A stretch of DNA of 64,000 nt from the NCBI GenBank assembly GCA_036504995.1, contig DASXUG010000005.1:1-64000 (forward strand). Direction: 5' to 3'. This document shows positions 26,968 to 35,699 of the stretch, one piece after another. Position 1 is the first letter of the stretch, and each line of letters opens with the position of its first letter. The translations under genes were made by a program, and so were the position numbers. Source of the DNA: DASXUG01 sp036504995. GTDB taxonomy: Bacteria > Pseudomonadota > Gammaproteobacteria > Burkholderiales > Methylophilaceae. The notes below the pieces were generated by a model, which did no database searches, was not told the DNA's origin, and saw nothing but the letters and a program-made list of their open reading frames with translations.

Positions 26968-27866
26968 TTATTGCCCACCACTTCGACAAATACGTCTTCG
27001 AGATCAGCTTCTAATAACTGCATGTCTTCCACCGCAATTTGCTGCGCACGCAAGGTCTCTAGTACTGGGCCAATTTGATTAACGTGATTAAGCGCTAAGG
27101 TATAGCCACCAGCATCCTGACTGCGCAACATGGGCAACAAGCTTTCAGGTAGGGCATGCGTACCTAATTTTAGCCGTAACTTTTTACCTGGTATCCGGTT
27201 TAGCAAATTCTCCGTGCTATCTAAAGCAACGATTTCCCCTGCTTTCATCATGGCCACTCGTGAGCACAACAACTCTGCCTCTTCCAAGTAGTGGGTAGTC
27301 AGAATAATCGTGTGGCCTTCTTGATTTAAGCGCTTGATAAATGCCCACATAGTTTGACGTAGCTCTACGTCTACCCCCGCAGTCGGCTCATCCAACACAA
27401 TCACTGGCGGCTTGTGCGCTAACGCTTGTGCAATTAACGCCCTGCGTTTCATGCCGCCAGATAAACGACGCATATTGGTATGCGCTTTATCGGTTAAGCC
27501 CAACGCTTCAATCACCTCATCCACCCATGCATCATTTTCTTTACCACGACCAAAGTAGCCAGCTTGAAAACGTAACATTTCGCGTACATTAAAAAATGGA
27601 TCAAACACCAGTTCCTGCGGCACCACACCTAACGACTGCCTGGCCATACGATAATCGGTCACGACATCATGCCCCATCACCGCAATACTGCCGCTGGTGG
27701 GGCGCAGCAAGCCAGCCATCAGATTAATCAGGGTTGATTTACCCGCGCCATTTGGGCCCAGCAAGGCGAAAAATTCCCCTTGCGCAATCGACAAATCAAT
27801 GCCTTTCAGGGCTTGCAAAGCACCGAAATGTTTTTTGACTTGCGAGATTTGAATGGCTGGAGTCAT
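26964..27866 (-). CDS. ABC transporter ATP-binding protein (YadG-like)
   Basis: 300 residues. Walker A GPNGAGKST, signature LSGGMKRR, Walker B VIVLDEPTAG, and the H-loop LTTHYLEEAE are intact. A C-terminal extension of about 80 residues is typical of export-type ABC-2 ATPases. It works with the permease encoded next. Confidence 0.92.
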   Translation of the reverse strand: MTPAIQISQVKKHFGALQALKGIDLSIAQGEFFALLGPNGAGKSTLINLMAGLLRPTSGSIAVMGHDVVTDYRMARQSLGVVPQELVFDPFFNVREMLRFQAGYFGRGKENDAWVDEVIEALGLTDKAHTNMRRLSGGMKRRALIAQALAHKPPVIVLDEPTAGVDVELRQTMWAFIKRLNQEGHTIILTTHYLEEAELLCSRVAMMKAGEIVALDSTENLLNRIPGKKLRLKLGTHALPESLLPMLRSQDAGGYTLALNHVNQIGPVLETLRAQQIAVEDMQLLEADLEDVFVEVVGNK

Positions 27867-27973
27867 TTATTGGTTTAATTTATCTGGGTTAGATTATTAA
27901 GAAATGGCTAACATGGCTAGATTTTTAATCATTAGGTGGTCGTGTTTGCGACAGTTTGCAAACACTATAAAAA

Positions 27974-28270
27974 CTATACGTGTGTAGCTTGCGGTATCAC
28001 GTGCTCTACGCCATATAGCGTCGCAAGGCTAACCAAATTAGCAGGGAGGTGAGAATAACTTAACTGAACGCCATGCGCCATGGCAGACCTCAGCCACTCG
28101 AACAAAAGGCTAATGCTAGCGGTATCAACGTCAGTCACACCGCTCAAGTCCACCTCAAGCACTTTAACTGACGCTAATGCTGACCGTTCTGCAAGCAAAG
28201 CATCGAGATTTTGCAGAGTAATGTCCCCACTCAATAACCAACGATTTTGCTCTTTGATGACTTGTGCCAA
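27974..28270 (-). CDS. mlaB: STAS-domain protein MlaB
   Basis: 98 residues forming one STAS domain, with the LEVDLSGVTDVDTASISLL core. MlaB stabilises the MlaFE ATPase complex from the cytoplasmic side. It is the last gene of the mlaFEDCB run. Confidence 0.85.
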   Translation of the reverse strand: MAQVIKEQNRWLLSGDITLQNLDALLAERSALASVKVLEVDLSGVTDVDTASISLLFEWLRSAMAHGVQLSYSHLPANLVSLATLYGVEHVIPQATHV

Positions 28271-28310
28271 TTTGCTTACCTTGTATTTATAGCCGATTGC
28301 AAAGCTATTG

Positions 28311-28937
28311 TTATTTCGTAATACCAGCTTGTTTGTTTTTCTCAGACAATTTCTGAATTAAGCTGTCCAAACTAGATTGACGCACTTCACCTGAGAATTG
28401 ACCGCGATAATTTGTCACCAAACTCACGCCTTCAATCGCAATATCAAACACCTTCCATGAATCACCAGATTTCTCTAGCGCGTAGTCCACAGCGATAGGT
28501 TGTCCACCTTGCTGCACAATCATGGTTTTAACAGTGACATCTTTATCTGTTGGCAACGCACGTAATGGTTTGTACTCTATCGTTTGGTTACGATATTTTG
28601 ATAGCGCAGTTGAATAGGTACGGATCATTAAACTACGGAACTCTTTGGTAAAGTCTTCTTGCTGCTGCTTAGTAGCGCTAGCCCAATATTTACCAAGCAC
28701 TAAGCGGCCAATGCGGTCAAAGTCAAAATTTGGCAAAATCTTTTCTTCTGCCAAATCGTAAATCTTTTTCATATCGCCATTTTGAATATCTTTATCTTTC
28801 TTGATGATCGCTAATACATCATCTGCATTGGCTTTGACAAAGGCATCAGCGGCCACTTCTGCCATCGCAGCAGGGGCAACAAATGCCAAACTCATTGTTA
28901 AACCAACACTTAATAACCACTTAGTTAAATTTTTCAT
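28311..28937 (-). CDS. mlaC: Periplasmic phospholipid-binding protein MlaC
   Basis: 208 residues. A signal peptide (about 1-26, ending APAAMA) precedes the Tol-Tol-Ttg2-type lipid-binding fold, with FDFDRIGRLVLGKYWASAT as recognisable core. It shuttles phospholipid between the outer and inner membrane Mla complexes. In many betaproteobacteria mlaA (vacJ) sits in this operon; it does not here. Confidence 0.92.
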   Translation of the reverse strand: MKNLTKWLLSVGLTMSLAFVAPAAMAEVAADAFVKANADDVLAIIKKDKDIQNGDMKKIYDLAEEKILPNFDFDRIGRLVLGKYWASATKQQQEDFTKEFRSLMIRTYSTALSKYRNQTIEYKPLRALPTDKDVTVKTMIVQQGGQPIAVDYALEKSGDSWKVFDIAIEGVSLVTNYRGQFSGEVRQSSLDSLIQKLSEKNKQAGITK

Positions 28938-28988
28938 TTCTTTTTTCTTTACCCTAACAGTTTTAAAAATAACTACGCTTTGCTACAT

Positions 28989-29498
28989 TTACTCTTTACT
29001 AGGAGCATCGCTGGCTGAATTAGTTTCAGCAGGTTTTGATTCAGAAGCTTTGTTGTATAAGAATTGGCTAATCATTTTCTCAAGTACTACCGCATCCTGT
29101 GTGTGAGAAATTTTATCACCATTCTTCAAAGGCTCTGTTTCACCACCTGCGTCCAAACCCACATATTGCTCACCCAGCAAACCCGCGGTAAAAATGCTAG
29201 CAAAAGTATCCTTAGGAAATACATAACGTTTATCTACCTTAATAGTTACCAAGGCTTCGTAAGTTTTTGTATCAAATTTAATATTATCGACGCGGCCAAC
29301 CACCACACCTGCACTCTTAACAGGCGCGCGCTCTTTTAAACCACCGATATTTTCAAAGGCCGCGGTTACCGCATAAGTGTCGCCCAAACTACTAGAGGTC
29401 AGGTTGCCCACTTTTAACGCTAACCCTAGCAATGCCGCAGCTCCTGCCACAGCAAATACCCCTACCCACAAATCGATTCCCGTACGTTCCATTGCCAC
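28989..29498 (-). CDS. mlaD: MCE-domain protein MlaD
   Basis: 169 residues: one N-terminal membrane helix (LWVGVFAVAGAAALLGLALKV), one MCE domain (about 38-118) and a polar Ser/Glu-rich tail. It forms the hexameric periplasmic ring on MlaFE. Start: ATG with AGGAGT. Confidence 0.94.
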   Translation of the reverse strand: MAMERTGIDLWVGVFAVAGAAALLGLALKVGNLTSSSLGDTYAVTAAFENIGGLKERAPVKSAGVVVGRVDNIKFDTKTYEALVTIKVDKRYVFPKDTFASIFTAGLLGEQYVGLDAGGETEPLKNGDKISHTQDAVVLEKMISQFLYNKASESKPAETNSASDAPSKE

Positions 29499-29575
29499 TC
29501 CTAACTTTCCTTAAGATTTTCCTTCAAGGAATTTCATTCAAGATACTTTATTCAAGGCGGCTATATTTAAGCCAA

Positions 29576-30370
29576 TTAGCCTATCATAAACGAGGTTAAT
29601 ATAAAGTCTAAGCCCAACACAGCGAGCGATGAATTCACCACCGTACGTGTAGTGGCGCGGCTCACGCCTTCAGCCGTTGGTGGAGCATCATAGCCTTCAA
29701 ACAAAGCGATTAAAGTACACGCAATGCCAAATACACAACTCTTAATCACGCCATTTACAATATCTGCCTGAAAATCAACGTTCGCTTGCATTTGCGACCA
29801 AAAAGCCCCAGCGTTTACGCCGATGACTGGCACTGCCACCATATAGCCGCCTAGAATACCCACCATTGAAAATAGTGAGGCTAAAATCGGCATAGAGATC
29901 ACACCTGCCCAGAATCTTGGCGCAATCACACGGCCAATCGGGTTAACCGCCATCATCTCCATCGCAGATAGCTGCTCGGTAGTTTTCATCAACCCAATTT
30001 CGGCAGTAATCGCCGTACCAGCACGCCCTGCAAACAGCAAAGCAGTCACAACGGGGCCAAGTTCTCGTACCAAAGAAAGCGCCACCAACACACCGATTGC
30101 ATCGGCTGAGCCATACTTTTGCAATGTGTTATACCCTTGCAAAGCCAGCACCATACCGACGAAAAATGCAGACACTAAAATAATCAACAGAGATAGCACG
30201 CCAGTTGCATAGATCTCTTTAACAGTTAAGCGGAAACGACGGAAGCTATCGCCCGAGTTAGCCAGCACGTAAAAAAAGAAACGAACGCCTGAACCTAGAC
30301 GCCATATCCGCCCAATAACGCGATTACCAATCCCACTCAGCCAATAAATCAAACGTCTACGCACGGCCAC
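29576..30370 (-). CDS. mlaE: Phospholipid transport permease MlaE
   Basis: 264 residues, about five membrane helices, with the conserved VRELGPVVTALLFAGRAGTAITAEIG of the MlaE family. It overlaps mlaF by 14 bases. Confidence 0.95.
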   Translation of the reverse strand: MAVRRRLIYWLSGIGNRVIGRIWRLGSGVRFFFYVLANSGDSFRRFRLTVKEIYATGVLSLLIILVSAFFVGMVLALQGYNTLQKYGSADAIGVLVALSLVRELGPVVTALLFAGRAGTAITAEIGLMKTTEQLSAMEMMAVNPIGRVIAPRFWAGVISMPILASLFSMVGILGGYMVAVPVIGVNAGAFWSQMQANVDFQADIVNGVIKSCVFGIACTLIALFEGYDAPPTAEGVSRATTRTVVNSSLAVLGLDFILTSFMIG

Positions 30371-31166
30371 TACCCCTTAGCAATTCACGCTGAAAATCTG
30401 GCGCCGCATAATGGAAAGGCACTGGCCCATCCACATCTCCATGCACAAACTGGTGCACAAACGGCAAGGTAGATTGACGCAACTCTTCAGGCGTACCTTC
30501 AGCGATGACCACACCCTCGCTGACCATATAGACATAATCCACAATTGAAAAAGCCTCATCCACATCATGCGTGACGATAATGGAAGTTGCGCCTAACGCA
30601 TCATTCAAGCTGCGAATCAAATTACAAATGACTGCCATAGAAATTGGGTCTAGGCCTGCGAACGGCTCATCATACATGATGATTTCTGGATCCAGCGCCA
30701 CTGCTCGCGCTAGCGCCACACGACGTGCCATACCGCCAGAAAGTTCAGTCGGCATTAAGCGATGCGCACCACGCAGACCTACCGCATTCAACTTCATTAG
30801 CACCAGGTCACGCACCATAGATTCTGGCAAATTGGTATGTTCCCGAATCGGAAAAGCCACATTTTCAAACACGGATAAATCGGTGAACAGAGCGCCCATT
30901 TGAAACAGCATACCCATTTTACGGCGTAGCTGATAAATTCCATCGCTGTTTTGCTCTTGTACAACCTTACCAGCAACGCGCACTTCACCACCATTAGGCT
31001 TTAACTGCCCCCCTATCATGCGTAGCAAAGTTGTTTTTCCGCTACCGCTACCGCCCATGATGGCGACCACTTTTCCGCGCGGGAAGACCATATTGATGTC
31101 TTTGTGCAACAAGCGGCGCTTGTAACCAAAAGATAAATGATTGATTTCGACGATATTGTCGGACAT
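30357..31166 (-). CDS. mlaF: Phospholipid transport ATPase MlaF
   Basis: 269 residues. Walker A GGSGSGKTT, signature ELSGGMARR, Walker B EIIMYDEPFAG and the H-loop IIVTHDVDEAF are intact. The C-terminal tail (about 30 residues) is where MlaB usually docks. It is the first gene of the mla operon; the operon is insulated upstream by the terminator at 31233-31260. Confidence 0.96.
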   Translation of the reverse strand: MSDNIVEINHLSFGYKRRLLHKDINMVFPRGKVVAIMGGSGSGKTTLLRMIGGQLKPNGGEVRVAGKVVQEQNSDGIYQLRRKMGMLFQMGALFTDLSVFENVAFPIREHTNLPESMVRDLVLMKLNAVGLRGAHRLMPTELSGGMARRVALARAVALDPEIIMYDEPFAGLDPISMAVICNLIRSLNDALGATSIIVTHDVDEAFSIVDYVYMVSEGVVIAEGTPEELRQSTLPFVHQFVHGDVDGPVPFHYAAPDFQRELLRGSGRA

Positions 31167-31232
31167 AGCTTTGACTAAAATTAGAATTTGAGCATTTTAA
31201 AGCAAATTATGCTGGCGTGGGAAAGTGGATAC

Positions 31233-31260
31233 AAAAAAGCCCACCGAAGTGGGCTTTTTT
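31233..31260 (-). terminator. Rho-independent terminator of the prepilin gene
   Basis: Perfect 12-bp stem AAAAAAGCCCAC/GTGGGCTTTTTT with a 4-base loop, ending in a run of T on both strands. It lies directly downstream of the minus-strand prepilin gene and upstream of mlaF. Confidence 0.92.
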
Positions 31261-31275
31261 ACATCAAATTACAAA

Positions 31276-31962
31276 TTAAAATGACATGCAAACTGTGTAG
31301 GTCTGGCCTGGTGCCGCATTTACCTGAACTGTAGTTGCAGCATTCCCAGCTGTACCCTGAGCAATTGCCCGAAGAGAACCAGTAGAAGTCTCCCCATCAT
31401 CCAATGTTGTATCAAGTTGAGTTGCAATTCTACCTGTAATAGACCCAGAACATATTACAAAGCTACCTGGCATTGGTGTAGGCCCAGTAATAGTAGCAAA
31501 CCCCGCCCCGCCTGCACCAGCCTGAATGCTCTGAATGCCAATACGCCCACCATCGGCGTTAGTTGGATAATAATCTGCAGCAGTTAAGTTGGTTGGCCCA
31601 GGTGCCAAGTTTGCCAACCTGACATGCTGCCAAAAAAGCCCTGATTCAGTTGTAGGCGCTGTACCTGAAGCTCCCCCATTCCAATCACCCTCAATCAACC
31701 CATTCTGCCGCGTTGCCGCTGGTAATGCCAAAGCTCCACCTGCAACATGAGTATCCGCACGACCATCATCGCCCGGAATCGCTCTAAATCTATCTTGGTA
31801 AGCAAAAAGATATACCTGTATATTTTTAAAGTCAGCTGCCATATTCTTGACTTTAGCACTATTAATTAGCTCTTGCCCCTTAAGCACCCCACCTAGTAGC
31901 AAGCCAATAATCACTAGCACAATAGCTAATTCGATTAGTGTAAAACCAGACTGCTTGCGCAT
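31276..31962 (-). CDS. Type IV prepilin-like protein
   Basis: 228 residues from the ATG at 31962, which has AAGGAT seven bases upstream; the longer frame upstream lacks support. The class III signal is MRKQSG^FTLIEL with cleavage after G6 and Glu at position +5, followed by a long hydrophobic helix (AIVLVIIGLLLGGVLKG). The globular part contains a Cys pair near the C-terminus (ICSGSI ... VCMSF), a usual disulfide loop of pilins. At more than 200 mature residues it is longer than typical major pilins. No other pilus gene is adjacent; pilSR lies 25 kb away. A sigma-54-type promoter lies upstream. Confidence 0.88.
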   Translation of the reverse strand: MRKQSGFTLIELAIVLVIIGLLLGGVLKGQELINSAKVKNMAADFKNIQVYLFAYQDRFRAIPGDDGRADTHVAGGALALPAATRQNGLIEGDWNGGASGTAPTTESGLFWQHVRLANLAPGPTNLTAADYYPTNADGGRIGIQSIQAGAGGAGFATITGPTPMPGSFVICSGSITGRIATQLDTTLDDGETSTGSLRAIAQGTAGNAATTVQVNAAPGQTYTVCMSF

Positions 31963-32042
31963 TATGCTATCCTTATCTCTTGAATTTATTATTTTTCTTG
32001 TGGCGGCAACCGCAACGATAAACGCCACATTGCAAAGATAAA

Positions 32043-32060
32043 CTGCAAGTTATGTACCAA
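32043..32060 (-). promoter_or_regulatory. Sigma-54-type promoter of the prepilin gene
   Basis: Minus strand TTGGTAC-N5-TTGCA, with the invariant GG (32057-32058) and GC (32045-32046) exactly ten bases apart. It differs from TTGGCAC-N5-TTGCA at one base. The expected start site is about 70 bases before the prepilin ATG. Confidence 0.7.
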
Positions 32061-32228
32061 ATTACTTAGATACTTGTAAACACTGGCTTTGCGCCACCTT
32101 ACATGGGCTTGGAATGTAAATTTATGTTAAATAAATCGTCAATTTTTCGACATATACGGCGATTTTTTAACACTTTTTAACGTTTTTGATCAACTTACAA
32201 TGACTAAATGCTTGATGGTTAAATCTAA

Positions 32229-33938
32229 ATGTTTAAATTAATGACAGCAAAACTAGCGCCGATTGCCAAGCAGCAATGGGAACTTTGCTTGCTATTGACT
32301 TCATTACATTTTGTGTTGGTTTGGGGGTTTGATTCCGCCATCCAGAAAGCATTGTGTATCTGTCATTATGGTTTTTTTCTATTGTGGCAACCCGTTTGGC
32401 GCACCCAACAAAAAATTTCACTTATGGCGCTGTCACTTTTTGTGGCTGCTGGCGCGGTATTTATTACATTCGCCAATTGGTGGCTAATGGCCGTCTGGCT
32501 GTCTTTATTATTTGCCTTATTAGGTGGGCGAGTATTTACCACACAAGCCAAAAGTGCCCGTATCGGTTATCTATTAGCGGCTGGCTATCTGCTCACTATG
32601 TTGTTGGCATGGGTGATCCCCAGGCTGTTTGTGGATTATTCTGAACTAAAGCCTGCCGAAGACTTAATCTCACACTTGATGCCACTTGTGACTATCGCCA
32701 TTTTATTTACCCGTGTAGATGCGGAAGAAGGCTTGCACCCGCCAGTGCTAGACTTTTTCTACACGCTATTGCTATTTTTTAGCGCCATTATTTTAGTCTT
32801 GGGCAGCTATGCCATTCAAGCATCTGGCATGAGCTATGCCATGATGATATTAAAAACACTATTTGGCACAGCGATTACGCTGCTCGTTTTCAGTTGGTTC
32901 TGGAGTCCGCGTTCTGGTTTTTCAGGCATAGGGCAATTAGTCTCGCGCTATTTGCTAAGCATAGGCTTACCTTTTGAAAAGTGGGTGAAGAGCATTGCAG
33001 AGCTGGCTGAAATTAAAACCAGCGCCAAAGAGTTCACACTATCCGCCATGCATGAAATGATCAAACTACCTTGGGTGAGTGGCGTAAAGTGGAACGCGAT
33101 TGAAAGTGATGGCTTTATTGGTGAAACCACACGTTACGAATCTAAACTCGGTTTTAATGATTTTCACTTATCGCTTTACACGCACTGGCCGTTAACGCCA
33201 GCGATGACCATGCATGTAAAATTACTCACACAGGTGTTAGGCGAGTTTTGTGAAGCAAAGCGCCGCGAAGAGGCCTTGAGCCAGCATATTTATATGCAGG
33301 CGGTGTATGAAACAGGCTCGCGTTTGACGCACGATATTAAAAACCTTGTGCAATCGATGAGTGGTTTATGTAGCGCAGCAGAGCAAACTACTGAGGAAAA
33401 TAACGACCAACTGGTTGCATTAATTCGGCGTCAATTGCCTTTGTTAAATCAACGCATGGCACGCACGTTAGAAAAACTGGAAGCACCGCGGGTTGAAAAA
33501 AATCGACGACTCAAACTTACCACCTGGTGGAAATCGCTTAAACAAAACCATACGCAAAACGATATTCAGTTTATTGCAGCGGAAATGCCTAATGTGGATA
33601 TTGACCCAGATTTGCTCGATAGCGTCACCGATAATCTATTGCAAAATGCGATGGAAAAAAGAAAAATGCAACGCGAGATTAGCATTGAAGTGACCATAGG
33701 CAATGGCGCAGACTTTCTAATTGAGGTACGGGACACAGGTGACGCTATCCCTGCAGAAACAGCAAAGCAACTATTTAAAAAACAGATTAACTCACAAAAT
33801 GGGCTGGGGATAGGCTTGTATCATGCAGGCAAGCAAGCGAAAAAATCAGGTTATACCTTACGTTTAATAGAAAACACGCATGGCGATGTGCGCTTTAGAT
33901 TAAGCCGTACCAACTTAGAATCTTTTAACAGCCTTTAA
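32229..33938 (+). CDS. Membrane histidine kinase with HDIKN phospho-acceptor box (PrsK-like), no adjacent regulator
   Basis: 569 residues. Seven or eight membrane helices fill the first 245 residues, then a degenerate sensor region. The H-box is H368 in LTHDIKNLVQSMSGL, the non-canonical HD(L/I)KN form seen in PrsK-type kinases. An HATPase domain follows (N box VTDNLLQNAMEKR, G box NGLGIGLYHAGKQ). No response regulator gene lies next to it. A secreted beta-helix protein gene begins five bases downstream, so the two are co-transcribed. The signal and partner are unknown. Confidence 0.75.
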   Translation: MFKLMTAKLAPIAKQQWELCLLLTSLHFVLVWGFDSAIQKALCICHYGFFLLWQPVWRTQQKISLMALSLFVAAGAVFITFANWWLMAVWLSLLFALLGGRVFTTQAKSARIGYLLAAGYLLTMLLAWVIPRLFVDYSELKPAEDLISHLMPLVTIAILFTRVDAEEGLHPPVLDFFYTLLLFFSAIILVLGSYAIQASGMSYAMMILKTLFGTAITLLVFSWFWSPRSGFSGIGQLVSRYLLSIGLPFEKWVKSIAELAEIKTSAKEFTLSAMHEMIKLPWVSGVKWNAIESDGFIGETTRYESKLGFNDFHLSLYTHWPLTPAMTMHVKLLTQVLGEFCEAKRREEALSQHIYMQAVYETGSRLTHDIKNLVQSMSGLCSAAEQTTEENNDQLVALIRRQLPLLNQRMARTLEKLEAPRVEKNRRLKLTTWWKSLKQNHTQNDIQFIAAEMPNVDIDPDLLDSVTDNLLQNAMEKRKMQREISIEVTIGNGADFLIEVRDTGDAIPAETAKQLFKKQINSQNGLGIGLYHAGKQAKKSGYTLRLIENTHGDVRFRLSRTNLESFNSL

Positions 33939-33943
33939 AACCT

Positions 33944-35683
33944 ATGAAGTCAGCACTTAACATTACCTTAGTGATTGCAATTTTAAGCTTATCTGAACAA
34001 AGTTGCTTTGCCCGCACCAACCCGAAGAGAGCAGCGCCACCCGACTTTGGTAAAAATGTGGTGATTCTTGATCCATCCATGCCAGCATCTAGCGTAAAAA
34101 GCCAGGTAGATGCGATATACAAGCAGCAAGAGAGCAATCAATTCGGTAGTAATCGCTACGCAATTTTGCTTAAACCTGGCAGCTATCACAACGACATCAA
34201 AGTAGGATTTTATACCCAGCTAATGGGGCTGGGACAGTCTCCAGATGCAGTGTCCATTGAAGGTGATGTACAAGTGAACGCGGCATGGCACAACGGCGAC
34301 GCCACGCAGAATTTCTGGCGTGGTGTGGAGAACCTATCGTTGACACCGACTAGCGGCACCATGAAGTGGGCCGTATCTCAGGCTTCTCCCCTACGCCGCT
34401 TACATGTGCGCGGCAATATGGTATTGGATGACAACGGTTGGTCTAGCGGTGGCTTTATTGCTGATACGTTGATTGATAATCAGGTCAATTCAGGCATTCA
34501 ACAGCAGTGGTTGTCGCGAAACTCACGTTTGGGCAGTTGGACCAGCGCCAACTGGAACATGGTGTTTGTGGGGGTCGACAACGCGCCCTCTAGCGCTAAC
34601 TGGCCCAACCCACCTTACACAGTGATTAAAGATACGCCAGTAGTGCGTGAAAAACCATTTCTCACTATTGATAAGCACGACAATTACAGCGTGTTTGTAC
34701 CCAAACTCACCCACAACAGCCACGGTACAAGCTGGAGCAATGGGGCAGCGGAGGGAGAGTCCATCGCTATCAGCAAGTTCTATATTGCAAAAGCAGCAGT
34801 GGATACAGCTACTACGATTAATAAGGCTTTGTCGCAGGGCAAGCACTTACTTCTGACACCAGGCATATACAAACTTAATGACACATTGCATATCACGCAA
34901 CCCAACACCATCGTACTTGGACTAGGCATTGCCACATTGCAGCCTGTCACTGGATTACCAGCCATGATAGTAGAGGATGTAGACGGCGTTAAGTTGGCTG
35001 GCATCTTGTTTGATGCGGGGACCAGCAACTCATCCGCTTTAGTGAAAGTGGGTCAAGCTGACAGCAAAGCCAAACACTCCGGCAATCCCACTTCCTTACA
35101 TGATCTTTTTTTCCGCGTGGGCGGTGCGGACGTGGGCAATGCCTCTGTTAGCCTAGAGATCAATAGCAGCGATGTAATAGGGGATGACCTCTGGCTGTGG
35201 CGTGCCGATCATGGCACGGGGATAGGCTGGACAACCAACACAACGACCAACGGGCTTGTGGTCAATGGGGATAACGTCACTATTTATGGCCTAGCCGTTG
35301 AGCACTTTCACCAATATCAAACCGTTTGGAACGGCAACGGCGGGGCAGTGTATTTTTATCAGAGCGAGGCGCCTTACGATGTGCCCGACCAGGCAAGCTG
35401 GATGAATGGTAGCATCAATGGTTACGCCTCTTACAAGGTCGCAGACAAGGTGACCAGCCATCAAGCGTGGGGCGTTGGTATTTACTGCTTTTTTGACACC
35501 AATCCCGAAGTGAAGTTACACAGTGCAATTGAAGTCCCTGACAGCACCACAGGTTTAAACGGCGCTATGTTTCATGATATGACGACTGTTTCACTAGGCG
35601 GCACGGGGGAAATTACCCATGCCATCAACAGTTGGGGAGGGGCGGCAACGCAAGCCACCCCAGTGGTGCATTTAGCTAAGTAG
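33944..35683 (+). CDS. Secreted right-handed beta-helix protein (family often labelled adenylyl cyclase)
   Basis: 579 residues. A signal peptide is likely (about 1-23, cut after CFA). Two beta-helix-rich halves follow: about 40-230 (NRYAILLKPGSY, FYTQLMGLGQSP) and about 285-540 (GKHLLLTPGIYKL, NTIVLGLGIATL), as in pectate-lyase-like or GH55-like folds. From memory, close relatives occur in actinomycetes, where they carry adenylyl cyclase or coagulation factor 5/8 labels; I see no cyclase catalytic motif here. Sampled lines are more GC-rich (about 55%) than the upstream kinase (about 45%), which hints at transfer. The substrate is unknown; a polysaccharide is the best guess. Confidence 0.65.
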   Translation: MKSALNITLVIAILSLSEQSCFARTNPKRAAPPDFGKNVVILDPSMPASSVKSQVDAIYKQQESNQFGSNRYAILLKPGSYHNDIKVGFYTQLMGLGQSPDAVSIEGDVQVNAAWHNGDATQNFWRGVENLSLTPTSGTMKWAVSQASPLRRLHVRGNMVLDDNGWSSGGFIADTLIDNQVNSGIQQQWLSRNSRLGSWTSANWNMVFVGVDNAPSSANWPNPPYTVIKDTPVVREKPFLTIDKHDNYSVFVPKLTHNSHGTSWSNGAAEGESIAISKFYIAKAAVDTATTINKALSQGKHLLLTPGIYKLNDTLHITQPNTIVLGLGIATLQPVTGLPAMIVEDVDGVKLAGILFDAGTSNSSALVKVGQADSKAKHSGNPTSLHDLFFRVGGADVGNASVSLEINSSDVIGDDLWLWRADHGTGIGWTTNTTTNGLVVNGDNVTIYGLAVEHFHQYQTVWNGNGGAVYFYQSEAPYDVPDQASWMNGSINGYASYKVADKVTSHQAWGVGIYCFFDTNPEVKLHSAIEVPDSTTGLNGAMFHDMTTVSLGGTGEITHAINSWGGAATQATPVVHLAK

Positions 35684-35699
35684 ATACGCTAACGCAGGA

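Noticed and set aside
33944..35683. Adenylyl cyclase annotation for the beta-helix protein
   Set aside because: No class I, II or III cyclase motif is visible; the sequence pattern is a secreted beta-helix.
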